DNA from: M3007 sp044230315
GTDB lineage: Bacteria; Bacteroidota; Bacteroidia; Chitinophagales; Saprospiraceae
Assembly: GCA_044230315.1 (NCBI GenBank)
Contig: JBGARJ010000010.1
Location: 1-64,000, forward strand
Reading direction: 5' to 3'
Length of the DNA: 64,000 nt
Shown: one piece after another, positions 51,392 through 60,050 of the stretch
Layout of the letters: every line of letters starts with the position of its first letter
Position numbering within the stretch: position 1 is the first letter of the stretch
Position numbers and translations under genes: made by a program
Notes under the pieces: model-generated
Database searches by the model: none
What the model was told of the DNA's origin: nothing
The model's input: the letters and a program-made list of their open reading frames with translations, nothing else

Positions 51392-53332
51392 TTATTCGAT
51401 TTTTACCCGCCCGATCGTCCTCGGCACCCACACCTGCATACCACCCGCGCCGCGGTTGTTCCAGGCATAATACGGGATGGCCGTCACGGCGCGTTGCGTC
51501 GTCTCTGCACTACGGCCATCTGCCGAAGGCTGCACAACCGGAACCGTAGCTTGCAGCACGGTAATGCCGCCCAACAGGTCCGGATTCCAGGTGGCCGAAA
51601 CGGCCGCCCGGTCGGGCAGGATGAAGTTGAAGGCCGAGCTGTCGTTGTCGACGCCTTCGAAGCAATAAACCAGGGGGCCGCGCTGCAAGGCCACGCGGGT
51701 GCGGTTGTCGGGCACCGAATCGAGGGCGGCGACGCGTTGAACCGGCATGGCGAGGTTGAGGTCTACCACGTCGCCTTTTTCCCACATTCGGTCGAGTACC
51801 ACATAGCCGTTTTCCCAACGGTAATCCACTGTTTGGCCATTGATTTTCAGGCTGAAACCCAACATGGGAGGGCCGAGAAACCGGTACAGCCCGCCCGGTG
51901 AGGCTTCGCCGCGCGCCCAGCCGGGGATGCGCAGGTGCAGGGCAAAGGAATCGGAATGCCCGGGAGTCACGGCGAGGCGCACGCCGCCGTCCCAGGGGTA
52001 TTGCGTGGTCATGCCGACGGTGACAGGCTGGTTGTCCAGAACGGCCCGGGTTTGGCTGCCGATGTAGAGGTTGACCCAAAGATCGCGCGGGCCCTGGCCG
52101 TAGATGTAATCACCAAGCGAGGCCAGCAGGCGCGCAATGTTGGCCGGACAGCAGGCCGTACCATACCACGCGCGGCGGTTGTACTGGCCGTTGGAAGCCA
52201 GCGGGTTGGTATAGAAAAACAGGTCGCCGTCGAGTGAAATACCATCGAGGGCGCCGTTGTACAGGCTGCGCTCGAGCACGTCGAAGAAGCGGGCTTCGCC
52301 GGTGAGTTGGTGCATGCGCTGGTTCCAGAACACCATGCCTACCGAGGCGCAGGTTTCACAATAAGCCTGTTCGTTGGGCAGGTCGTAGTCGGTCGTGAAA
52401 CCTTCGTTGCGGCCGGTGGAGCCGATGCCGCCGGTGACGTACATATTGCGACCCACCACATCGTCCCATACGCGGAGCATGGCGCGCAGGTAGGCGCTGT
52501 CGGCCGTATTGGCGGCCACGTCGGCGGCGCCGGTATAGAGGTACATGGCGCGCACGGCATGGCCGGTGATATCGCTCGTTTCGCGGAGCAGGGTCTTGTC
52601 CTGGCAGTATTCGGGCGCTTTCCAATCGTCCCAGATGTAGCCGTGCCCATAGCCGTGCCCGCGTTCTTCAAGCAGCCAATGGGCCAGGTCGAGGTAGCGG
52701 CGCTCGCGGGTAGTGCGGTAGAGTTTGACGAGCGCCAGTTCAAGTTCCTCGTGGCCGGTCACCCAGTGGCGCTTGTCGGGCCCGAAAGTACGATCGATGT
52801 GGTCGGCCATGCGGATGCCCACGTCGAGCAGGGCGCGTTTGCCGGTGACCTCGAAGTAGGCGACGCCTGCTTCGATGAGGTGGCCGGCGCAATAGTCTTC
52901 ATGCATGGCCATGTCGGTCCAGCGTTTGTCGAGCCCGGTAAGGGTATAATACGTGTTGATATAGCCATCGGGTTGCTGGGCGGCGGCAATTTTGGCGATC
53001 CAGGCGTCGGCGGTGCGTTCGAGCGCAGTGTCGCGGCGGGTTTTGAGTGCGTAGGCAATGGCTTCGAGGGCCTTGTACACGTCGGAATCGTCGTAATAGA
53101 TGCCTTCGTGCGCTTCGCCTTTGCCGCGGGCGGCTTTTTCAAAATTGCGGATGCGGCCGGTTTTGTCTTCGGTGTAGGCAATGCAAACGGGTAGGGTAGT
53201 GGAGGCTACTTTTTCGAGCCGGGGCCGCCAGAACGCATCGGTGATATCGACCCGGGCAAAGGAGATGGGTTCGTACAAGGGCGATTGAGCGCTGAGGGCC
53301 AGCGGCAGCAGCAGGAGCAGTAGTCGGATCAT
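51392..53332 (-). CDS. Glycoside hydrolase family 127 (beta-L-arabinofuranosidase type)
   Basis: A 646-residue secreted GH127 enzyme with signal peptide (MIRLLLLLLPLALSA, then Q). The alpha/alpha-barrel carries the family catalytic set: E326 and C328 in AYCETCAS and C394-C395 in YGTACCPANIA. In the bifidobacterial HypBA1 the equivalents (E338, C340, C417, C418) bind zinc, with one cysteine as nucleophile. RPRLEKVASTTLPVCIAY and the N-terminal EGIYYDDSDVYK segment fit the family. It removes arabinofuranose from plant or microbial glycans in the periplasm or outside. No susC/susD pair is next to it. Confidence 0.92.
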   Translation of the reverse strand: MIRLLLLLLPLALSAQSPLYEPISFARVDITDAFWRPRLEKVASTTLPVCIAYTEDKTGRIRNFEKAARGKGEAHEGIYYDDSDVYKALEAIAYALKTRRDTALERTADAWIAKIAAAQQPDGYINTYYTLTGLDKRWTDMAMHEDYCAGHLIEAGVAYFEVTGKRALLDVGIRMADHIDRTFGPDKRHWVTGHEELELALVKLYRTTRERRYLDLAHWLLEERGHGYGHGYIWDDWKAPEYCQDKTLLRETSDITGHAVRAMYLYTGAADVAANTADSAYLRAMLRVWDDVVGRNMYVTGGIGSTGRNEGFTTDYDLPNEQAYCETCASVGMVFWNQRMHQLTGEARFFDVLERSLYNGALDGISLDGDLFFYTNPLASNGQYNRRAWYGTACCPANIARLLASLGDYIYGQGPRDLWVNLYIGSQTRAVLDNQPVTVGMTTQYPWDGGVRLAVTPGHSDSFALHLRIPGWARGEASPGGLYRFLGPPMLGFSLKINGQTVDYRWENGYVVLDRMWEKGDVVDLNLAMPVQRVAALDSVPDNRTRVALQRGPLVYCFEGVDNDSSAFNFILPDRAAVSATWNPDLLGGITVLQATVPVVQPSADGRSAETTQRAVTAIPYYAWNNRGAGGMQVWVPRTIGRVKIE

Positions 53333-53467
53333 AGCAAAAGCGGTGTGGTGCAGGGTAAAGATAACCCGGAAAGCTGGCCCGGGTGGTTAAAAATAGATCC
53401 GGCTGCACTAAATTCGCCCGCTGGCTCATTATGGCTAACATGGTATATCCGTAAAAATAACCTGCTT

Positions 53468-54340
53468 ATGAAACATTTGCTCCTGCTTTCTTGCCTGGCG
53501 CTGCTCAGCGCTGCTCCCCTTCACCAGAAGCCGAAAAAAGTCAAATTACCCAAGGCCTATGTCTATGTTCCATCGGGTGCATTTACCACGGCGGAGCGAA
53601 AGACGGTTTCGGTCCGGGGCTTTTACATGCAAGCCTGGGAAGTGACTAACCTGGAATACAACGAATACCTGTACGACCTGAAACGCGAAGGGCGTACGGA
53701 GGAATACGAAAAAGCCCGTGTGCATCCGGAAGCCTGGAAAGCCACCGATTATAGGATGGCCGAACAGTATCACCAGCATGCGGCGTTCGAAAACTACCCG
53801 GTAGTCAACATCACCCGCGAAGCGGCGCTTTTATACTGCCAGTGGTTGGCAAAAAAACTGGAAGTGTTCAATCCGGAGTTCCGGTACGAAGTGCGCCTGC
53901 CTTCAGCGCTCGAATGGGCGTATGCCGCCCAGGCCGGCCATGACGGGTTTCCTTACCCCCACGGCTACTACCTGCGCAACGCCAAAGGGCAGTTTTTGTA
54001 CAACTTCCGCCGCTTTGGCGATGAGTCGATTCACCGCAACCCCGAAACCGGCGCCGTTGAGGTCCAGCCGCATGCCCTGGATCCCGTCATGGCCACAATG
54101 AATAATACAGTATTGGGTCCCATGCCTTCAAAATCCAATCTGCCCAACGATTACGGCTTGTACAACATGAGCGGCAACGTGGCCGAAATGGTGACCGGGG
54201 AAACGCTCCATACCAAGGGCGGCTGCTTCAACAGCGCCGGCTACGACATCCGCATCGACGCACCCGACGAGTTTGCCGGGGTAGGAGAGGCCTCGCCCTT
54301 TATCGGCTTCCGGCCGGTGCTGATGGTGCTGGGGAAGTAA
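53468..54340 (+). CDS. SUMF1/formylglycine-generating-enzyme-like secreted protein
   Basis: A 290-residue secreted protein with signal peptide (MKHLLLLSCLALLSAAPLHQ). The FGE-sulfatase fold is seen in YVYVPSGAFTT, SVRGFYMQAWEVTNLEYNEY, PVVNITREAALLYCQWLAKK, RLPSALEWAYAAQAG and NVAEMVTGETLHTKGGCFNS. The C-terminal IGFRPVLMV closes the domain. The paired catalytic cysteines of true FGE enzymes are not present; a single C235 in KGGCFNS remains. This resembles structural members such as GldK/GldJ-type lipoproteins, so a non-catalytic role is likely. The start at 53468 was chosen for the signal peptide; it is divergent from GH127. Confidence 0.8.
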   Translation: MKHLLLLSCLALLSAAPLHQKPKKVKLPKAYVYVPSGAFTTAERKTVSVRGFYMQAWEVTNLEYNEYLYDLKREGRTEEYEKARVHPEAWKATDYRMAEQYHQHAAFENYPVVNITREAALLYCQWLAKKLEVFNPEFRYEVRLPSALEWAYAAQAGHDGFPYPHGYYLRNAKGQFLYNFRRFGDESIHRNPETGAVEVQPHALDPVMATMNNTVLGPMPSKSNLPNDYGLYNMSGNVAEMVTGETLHTKGGCFNSAGYDIRIDAPDEFAGVGEASPFIGFRPVLMVLGK

Positions 54341-54469
54341 ACGTAAACACCTGTTTGGATTTTCATAGCGATTGAAAAACCACCAATCGCCCTCCTCATC
54401 TGGTTGATATCATTGGCCGGCCGGGCCGCTCTTTGCCCTTTCCTGCGATCGTTTTTCATATTTCAAAAC

Positions 54470-54519
54470 AAAATATTTGATAGGTGCAAATATTTTAAAA
54501 CAAATAGCGTCTATTTTTG
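54470..54519 (+). promoter_or_regulatory. Candidate dnaE promoter with palindromic operator
   Basis: A perfect 10-bp inverted repeat, AAAATATTTG (54470-54479) and CAAATATTTT (54487-54496) with 7 bp between, lies just before TATTTTTG (54512-54519), an exact -7 match. The palindrome covers the place of the -33 element, as expected for a repressor site. The gene-free region 54341-54644 otherwise holds only the hairpin at 54577-54623. Confidence 0.55.
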
Positions 54520-54576
54520 CCACACCAAATTTATTCGCCCTCCGCTCCGGCCCTCGGTTTGGTCCGTTATGAATTG

Positions 54577-54623
54577 CAGCGTTTTTGGTTACATGTCTGC
54601 AATCCTGTAATCAAAAACGCTGC
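54577..54623 (+). other. 17-bp hairpin in the dnaE leader
   Basis: GCAGCGTTTTTGGTTAC and GTAATCAAAAACGCTGC pair over 17 positions with a single G-T mismatch pair and a 13-nt loop. It lies between the promoter and the chosen GTG start. A 13-codon frame (ATG at 54569, ending at the TAA in 54608-54610) overlaps the first arm, so attenuation is conceivable but unproven. No T tract follows. Confidence 0.6.
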
Positions 54624-54644
54624 CGCGCTTTCAACCACCCGGCC

Positions 54645-57637
54645 GTGTTTCTCAACGCCCATACCTTCTTCTCCCTCCGCTACGGCGTATTCTCCCCGGC
54701 ACAGCTGGTGGAGGCTGCCACGGCGCGCGGCATAAGAACCCTGGCGCTGACCGATATCAACAACACCTCCGCGGCGCTCGACTTTGTGCGCACCTGCGAG
54801 CGGCACAAGATCAAGCCCGTGCTGGGCATCGAATTTCGCGACGCAGAACACCGCTTCCTGTTTGCCGGGATCGCGCGCAACAACGCCGGCTGGGCAGCCC
54901 TTTGTACTCTGCTCACCGAGCATTCATTGTCGGGCAAGCCCTTGCCCGCTGTGCCGCCGCCGCTTGACGACGTGTATATCGTATACGACCGGGCGGTGAA
55001 ACCACTGGAGATGTTCCGGCCCAACGAATTCATCGGCGTCCGGCCCGGACAGGCGGGTGGCTTGTACACCTCCCCGCTGCGGCATCATACCGACCGGCTG
55101 CTGGTGTGGCAACCCGTCACCTTCCCCGACCGGGAGGGCTATCGCCTGCACAAACTCCTGCGCGCCATCGACGCCAACACGCTGGTGACCAAACTCGACC
55201 GCGTGGCCCTAGCCTATCCGGATGAAAACTTTCCCACCGAAGCCGAAGTATCGGCGCCGTTTGACCCTTACCCGAAAATCGTGCAAAACACCCGGCGCCT
55301 GCTCGACGCCTGCTCCATCCGCTTCGATACCGGGCTCCAACTGAACCGCCGGAGCTTCATGGGCTCGAAAGACGGCGACCTCAAGCTGCTCGCCAAACTC
55401 GCCGAGAGCGGCTGCCAGCGCCGCTACGGCCCGCATCACCGCCGCGCGCAGGAACGCGTGCGCCAGGAACTCAACGTAATCGCCGAACTGGACTTCGCCG
55501 CCTATTTTCTCATTACCTGGGACATCGTGCGCTACGCCGAATCGGCCGGCTATCACCACGTGGGTCGCGGCAGCGGCGCCAACTCCATTGTGGCCTACTG
55601 CCTGTACATCACCGATGTGGAGCCGCTCGAACTCGATCTCTACTTCGAGCGCTTTATCAACCCCCAGCGCACATCGCCGCCCGACTTCGACATCGATTTT
55701 TCCTGGGACGAGCGCGACGACGTCACCGACTATATCTTCAAACGCTACGGCCGCGAACACACCGCCCTGCTCGCCACGTACAGCACCTTCCAGCATGCGG
55801 CGGTGATCCGTGAACTCGGCAAGGCATTCGGGCTGACCAAAGCCGACATCGACGCGATTGTGGACCATTGGTCGAAAACGGCCGCCGGCCGCTGGGAGTG
55901 GGGCGCCCGCAAAGACGAAGAACCTGCGCCTTCTCCCAACGCCGAACTTCAAGCGCCGAAGACCGAACATCAAACACCCAACCTGCATCCCTGGGCTGCC
56001 CACATCCTGCGCTTCGGCGAAATGCTGGTGAATTTTCCCAATTACCTGTCCATCCATGCCGGCGGGGTCATTATTTCCGAAGCGCCGTTGAGCCAGGCTA
56101 CGGCCCTGCAATTGATGCCCAAGGGTTTCCCGATCACGCATTTCGACATGTACGCCGCCGAGGACTGGGGTTTTCACAAATTCGACGTGCTCAGCCAGCG
56201 CGGCCTGGGCCATATCAAAGACTGTGTCGACCTGGTGCGCGACAACCAGGGCAAGGCGGTGAATGTGCACGACGTGGAGCGCCTGAAGGCCGATGAACAG
56301 GTGCGCGCCCAATTGCGCAGCGGGCGTTGCATGGGTTGTTTTTACATCGAAAGCCCGGCCATGCGCGGCCTTTTGCACAAACTCCGCTGCGACAATTACG
56401 TACATCTCGTGGCGGCCAGCAGTATCATCCGGCCGGGCGTGGCGCAGTCGGGCATGATGCGCGCGTACATCCAGCGCTTTCACCAACCCAATGCTTTCGA
56501 GTACCTGCACCCGGTATTCAAGGAACACCTGGGCGAAACCTTCGGCGTGATGGTGTACCAGGAAGATGTGATGAAGATCCTGCACCACTTTGCGGGCCTG
56601 GGGCTCGATGAAGCCGACGTCATGCGCCGCATGATGACGGGCAAGAAGCGCTCTTCGGAGGCTTTCGCCCGCCTGAAGCAGCGTTATTTCGACAACTGCA
56701 AGACCCGTGGCTATTCCGACGAACTGGCCGGGGAAGTGTGGCGGCAGATCGAGAGTTTCGGCGGCTACTCATTCTGCAAGGCACATTCGGCGAGTTTCGC
56801 GGTAGAATCGTTTCAGAGCTTATTCCTGAAAACCTACTTTCCGCTGGAGTTCATGGTAGCGGTGATCAACAACTTCGGCGGGTTTTACAACACCGAGTAC
56901 TATGTGCACGAAGCGCGCATGGCGGGCGGGATGATCCACGCCCCCTGCGTCAACCGCAGCCGCAACCTGACCCACATCGAGGGCCGCGACATCTACCTCG
57001 GCTTCATCCATCTGCGCGGGCTGAAAGCCTCGAGGATTTCGCCCGGCGGATTCGTGTCCCGCCTGCCCAACTCGACATCCTGATCCGCATCGGGGCTTTC
57101 CGGTTTACCGGCTTAAAAAAAAGCGAATTGCTCTGGGAAAAGAGTCGCGTGCTCACCCCCGAAAGCGGCCTGGGCGCCAACCTGCTGTTCGCCGACGAAG
57201 TCGATACCTGCCGCCTGCCCGTGCTCGAAGACGGCCCCTACGACCAGACCTTCGATGAACTGGAACTCCTGGGCTTTCCGCTCCGCTCTCCCTTCGACCT
57301 GCTTGCCGACGCGGCCGGAGGAGAAACTTCCGGCCTCCTGGCGCGGGAGATGGCCGATCATGTGCACCAACTGGTGACGATGACCGGCTACTATGTGTGC
57401 CGCAAAGACACGCGCACTATCAGGGGCGATCTCATGCACTTCGGCACCTGGCTCGACCGCGAGGGGCGTTTTTTCGACACGGTACACTTCCCCGACGCGT
57501 TGAAACAGCACCCGTTTCGCGGACGCGGCATCTATCGCATTCGCGGGCGGCTGGCGCCGGATTTCGGGTTTGTAAGCCTGGAAGTGACGGGCATGGAACG
57601 GCTGGCGTACCGGGTGGATGAGCGGTATGGCAAATAA
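54645..57637 (+). pseudogene. dnaE: DNA polymerase III alpha subunit (DnaE-type), frameshifted with a small internal loss
   Basis: About 997 codons of a C-family replicative-type polymerase, probably the accessory mutagenesis copy. The PHP domain starts FLNAHTFFSLRYG (the first His of HxH is Asn), the palm has the PDFDIDFSW catalytic aspartates, and YFLITWDIVRYAE, HVGRGSGANSIVAYCL and SIHAGGVIISEAPL are typical. At 57027-57032 the frame shifts by -1: GLKA is followed by LEDFARRI in the next frame, and the 20 or so residues that DnaE proteins have there are missing. The second frame then stays open for 200 codons. The start is GTG at 54645 by homology; TTG at 54585 is an alternative. A Pro/Gln-rich insert sits near 425-445. 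It may be inactive or C-terminally truncated. Confidence 0.85.
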
Positions 57638-57698
57638 AAAACCCCCGGTGGCGAACCACCGGAGGCTTAGAATTTTATCAATCAAATATCCGATTCGC

Positions 57699-57890
57699 TC
57701 AGGCGATCTTGACATCTATTGCATTCATTCCTTTTTTGCCACGTTCCGTGTTGAAGGTGACCTGGTCGCCTTCGCGGATGTTGTCGATCAGACCGGTGAC
57801 GTGTACAAAAATTTCCTCCTTAGAGGCATTGTCAACAACGAAGCCAAATCCCTTGGATTCATTGAAGAACTTTACGGTTCCATTATACAT
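57699..57890 (-). CDS. Cold-shock domain protein
   Basis: A 63-residue CspA-type single-stranded RNA/DNA-binding protein. The sequence MYNGTVKFFNESKGFGFVVD has the RNP1 motif KGFGFV, and EEIFVHVTGL has RNP2 (in which FVH is kept). It ends NAIDVKIA. Such proteins melt RNA secondary structure and act as chaperones. It is transcribed opposite to dnaE and dinB, so it is not in their operon. The preceding in-frame codons (33 more residues) were rejected because they run past the promoter. Confidence 0.95.
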   Translation of the reverse strand: MYNGTVKFFNESKGFGFVVDNASKEEIFVHVTGLIDNIREGDQVTFNTERGKKGMNAIDVKIA

Positions 57891-57929
57891 TGAAAAAAAT
57901 TGAAATGTTGATCTGGCAATTTGCCGCGA

Positions 57930-57937
57930 CAAAGGTA
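57930..57937 (-). promoter_or_regulatory. Candidate -7 box (TACCTTTG) for the cold-shock gene
   Basis: Exact match to TAnnTTTG on the minus strand, 40 bp upstream of the cold-shock start codon. Confidence 0.5.
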
Positions 57938-58079
57938 GGTGGATAATTTGTAAAAAATTGATTTTCAATAACATTAACAAAAACAAGGTAAAGACGTCGC
58001 CTTCGCCCTGCGGAAAGTCTGCCGGATGGACGCGCTCCGGGCAGCCTGAAACAGCCTTGCCTCCGGGCGCTTCGCCCCG

Positions 58080-58312
58080 CTACCGCCCCTGCAACCGGAC
58101 GACCAGACCCGGGCTCATGGCGCCCGTTTCCGGAGCTGCCGGGCCAAGTTCGAAGCTGTAGGGCGGCGGCATAGCGGGAGTCGCGGGCAGATTTTCGTTG
58201 TACACGGCGACGGCGCGTTTTAAATGCTTATCGGCCAGCCCGAGGCATACAAATTCAGCCACGAATAACCCGGCTGAAGCGATAAGCCACCCGGGCGGGG
58301 GCTGTATTTTAT
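58080..58312 (-). pseudogene. C-terminal remnant of a membrane protein gene
   Basis: The minus strand encodes PGWLIASAGLFVAEFVCLGL, then ADKHLKRAVAVYNENLP and a Pro-rich tail ending VVRLQGR before a stop at 58080. A membrane helix followed by KHLKRAVAVYN is the form of the C-terminus of a common Bacteroidota membrane-protein type. The expected N-terminal part is absent: upstream the frame is antisense to dinB and has no start codon nearby, so dinB appears to have replaced it. The gene-free stretch 57891-58364 otherwise contains only two promoter boxes. Confidence 0.45.
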
Positions 58313-58336
58313 TCTTCCGGGGAGTCCGTTTCGACG

Positions 58337-58344
58337 TACTTTTG
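58337..58344 (+). promoter_or_regulatory. Candidate -7 box (TACTTTTG) for dinB
   Basis: Exact match to TAnnTTTG on the plus strand, 20 bp upstream of the dinB start codon. Confidence 0.45.
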
Positions 58345-58364
58345 AAACCGGATCGATCCGACGC

Positions 58365-59540
58365 ATGACACACGACGAGACACCCATTTTCAATCGCGCG
58401 GTCCTCCACCTCGACCTCGACGCTTTCTATGTAGCGGTGGAACTGCTGCGCAACGACCACCTGCGCGACAAGCCGCTCATCATCGGGGGGAGCAGCAACC
58501 GCGGCGTAGTGGCCTCGTGCAGCTACGAGGCCCGCGCTTTCGGCGTGCGCTCGGCCATGCCCATGCGTCAGGCCTTGCAACTCTGCCCCGACGCGGTGGT
58601 GCTGAAGGGCGACATGGAAGCCTATTCCAAACATTCGGCGCTGGTGCGCGACGTGATCGAAGAACAGGCGCCCTTGTTCGAGCAGGCTTCGATCGACGAG
58701 TTCTACCTCGACCTGACAGGCATGGACCGCCACATCGGTTGCTGGAAATGGAGTACCGAATTGCGCCAGCGGATCATCCGGGAAACCGGGTTGCCGCTGT
58801 CGTTCGGCCTTTCGGTCAACAAAACCGTGTCGAAAGTCGGCGCCGGCGAGGTGAAGCCCAACGGTACCAAACTGATCCCGGCGGGCACCGAGAAATTGTT
58901 CCTGGCGCCGTTGCCGGTGGGCAAGATCCCGTTCGTCGGGCATGAAACGGAGCGCCGCCTGGCGCTTATGGGCGTGCGCACCTGCAAAACCCTCAGCGAA
59001 CTGCCGCCGCACCTGCTCGAACGCGAATTTGGCAAACACGGCCTTTTGATGTGGAAAAAAGCCAATGGGGAAGACGATAGCCCGGTGGTGCCCTACCGCG
59101 AACAGGATTCCATTTCCTCCGAACGCACCTTCCACGCCGACAGCATCGACCTGCGCTTTTTGCAGGATGAGATCCGCCGCCAAACGGCCCAACTGGCCTA
59201 TGAACTCCGCTCCCTGGGCAAGCTCACCGCCTGCGTGACGGTCAAACTGCGGTACTCCGATTTCAACACCTTTACCAGGCAGGCCAAAATCCCCTACACG
59301 GCACAGGACGGCTTGCTCACCGACCACGCCCTCTCGCTCTTCGAACGCCTCTACGAACGCCGCCAAGCCGTGCGCCTGCTGGGTGTGCGCTTCAGCGAAC
59401 TCGTGCCCGGCTCCAGCCAGCTCAACCTATTCGACGATACCGAAAAAGAATCGCGCCTGCTGGCGGCGATGGATAAGATCCGCGACCGGTTCGGGAAAAA
59501 CGCCGTGCTCAAGGGCGGCGGAAACAAAGGACGCCGGTAG
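58365..59540 (+). CDS. dinB: DNA polymerase IV (Y family)
   Basis: A 391-residue translesion polymerase. The catalytic carboxylates are in HLDLDAFYVAVE (about 13-24) and ASIDEFYLDLTG (about 109-120); SCSYEARAFGVRSAMPMRQA (about 48-67) is the Y-family finger motif. The thumb and little-finger domains are complete, and the C-terminus SSQLNLFDDTEKESRLL has QLNLF, a beta-clamp-binding motif of the Q-L-x-L-F type. It copies damaged DNA with low fidelity. It lies 0.7 kb after a DnaE-type gene on the same strand, echoing the dinB/imuB-dnaE2 mutagenesis cassettes, but is separated by the cold-shock gene on the other strand. Confidence 0.94.
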   Translation: MTHDETPIFNRAVLHLDLDAFYVAVELLRNDHLRDKPLIIGGSSNRGVVASCSYEARAFGVRSAMPMRQALQLCPDAVVLKGDMEAYSKHSALVRDVIEEQAPLFEQASIDEFYLDLTGMDRHIGCWKWSTELRQRIIRETGLPLSFGLSVNKTVSKVGAGEVKPNGTKLIPAGTEKLFLAPLPVGKIPFVGHETERRLALMGVRTCKTLSELPPHLLEREFGKHGLLMWKKANGEDDSPVVPYREQDSISSERTFHADSIDLRFLQDEIRRQTAQLAYELRSLGKLTACVTVKLRYSDFNTFTRQAKIPYTAQDGLLTDHALSLFERLYERRQAVRLLGVRFSELVPGSSQLNLFDDTEKESRLLAAMDKIRDRFGKNAVLKGGGNKGRR

Positions 59541-59611
59541 TGTCGCCTGTCCGTCGACAGACAAGTTTTGCCGCCGCCCGAACAAAAGGCCGGCAATCTG
59601 GTTTGGCCTTA

Positions 59612-59619
59612 TAATTTTG
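59612..59619 (+). promoter_or_regulatory. Candidate -7 box (TAATTTTG) for the arsenosugar pair
   Basis: Exact match to TAnnTTTG on the plus strand, 87 bp upstream of the CMD-domain gene. Confidence 0.45.
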
Positions 59620-59706
59620 CCGCTTCAAAAAATATAAAACCACCGCTCCGGGATTTTCGTAAGTTGTCCAACGGCGGGCTGCAACCGGTATTTATCCATT
59701 ATTACC

Positions 59707-60045
59707 ATGTCAAAAAAGCACTACTTCGACCCGGAAGACCTGAAAAAGTTCGGCAACATCGGCGCCTGGCAAAAACCCATGGCGGATAAATTCTTCGCGT
59801 GGTACGCCGAGGTGTTCAAGGAAGGCGCCCTCACCGAACGGGAAAAAGCCCTGATCGCCCTGGCCGTAGCCCACACCGTGCAATGCCCTTATTGCATCGA
59901 CGCCTATACCTCCGGCTGCCTGGAAAAAGGCGCCGATGAAGAACAGATGATGGAAGCCGTGCACGTCGCAGCGGCGATCCGGGCCGGCTCCAGCCTGGTG
60001 TTTTCCACCCAAATGATGAATCACGCCGAGGACCTGACGATGTAG
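59707..60045 (+). CDS. Carboxymuconolactone-decarboxylase-like protein, arsenosugar-associated
   Basis: A 112-residue alkylhydroperoxidase-like (AhpD/CMD fold) protein. The redox pair C60-x-x-C63 lies in VQCPYCIDAYTSG, followed by the helix with the conserved His in AVHVAAAIRAG. This small peroxidase-like type is known to stand next to ArsS in arsenosugar-synthesis loci. Here it precedes arsS by 5 bp, so they form a two-gene operon. Its role may be to supply or protect a thiol/arsenic intermediate; the exact reaction is unknown. Confidence 0.88.
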   Translation: MSKKHYFDPEDLKKFGNIGAWQKPMADKFFAWYAEVFKEGALTEREKALIALAVAHTVQCPYCIDAYTSGCLEKGADEEQMMEAVHVAAAIRAGSSLVFSTQMMNHAEDLTM

Positions 60046-60050
60046 ACGCT

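Noticed and set aside
57021..57035. Programmed -1 frameshift in dnaE
   Set aside because: No slippery heptamer of the A AAA AAG or X XXY YYZ type is present at the junction (CTGAAAGCC), and conserved residues are missing there, which points to a deletion.
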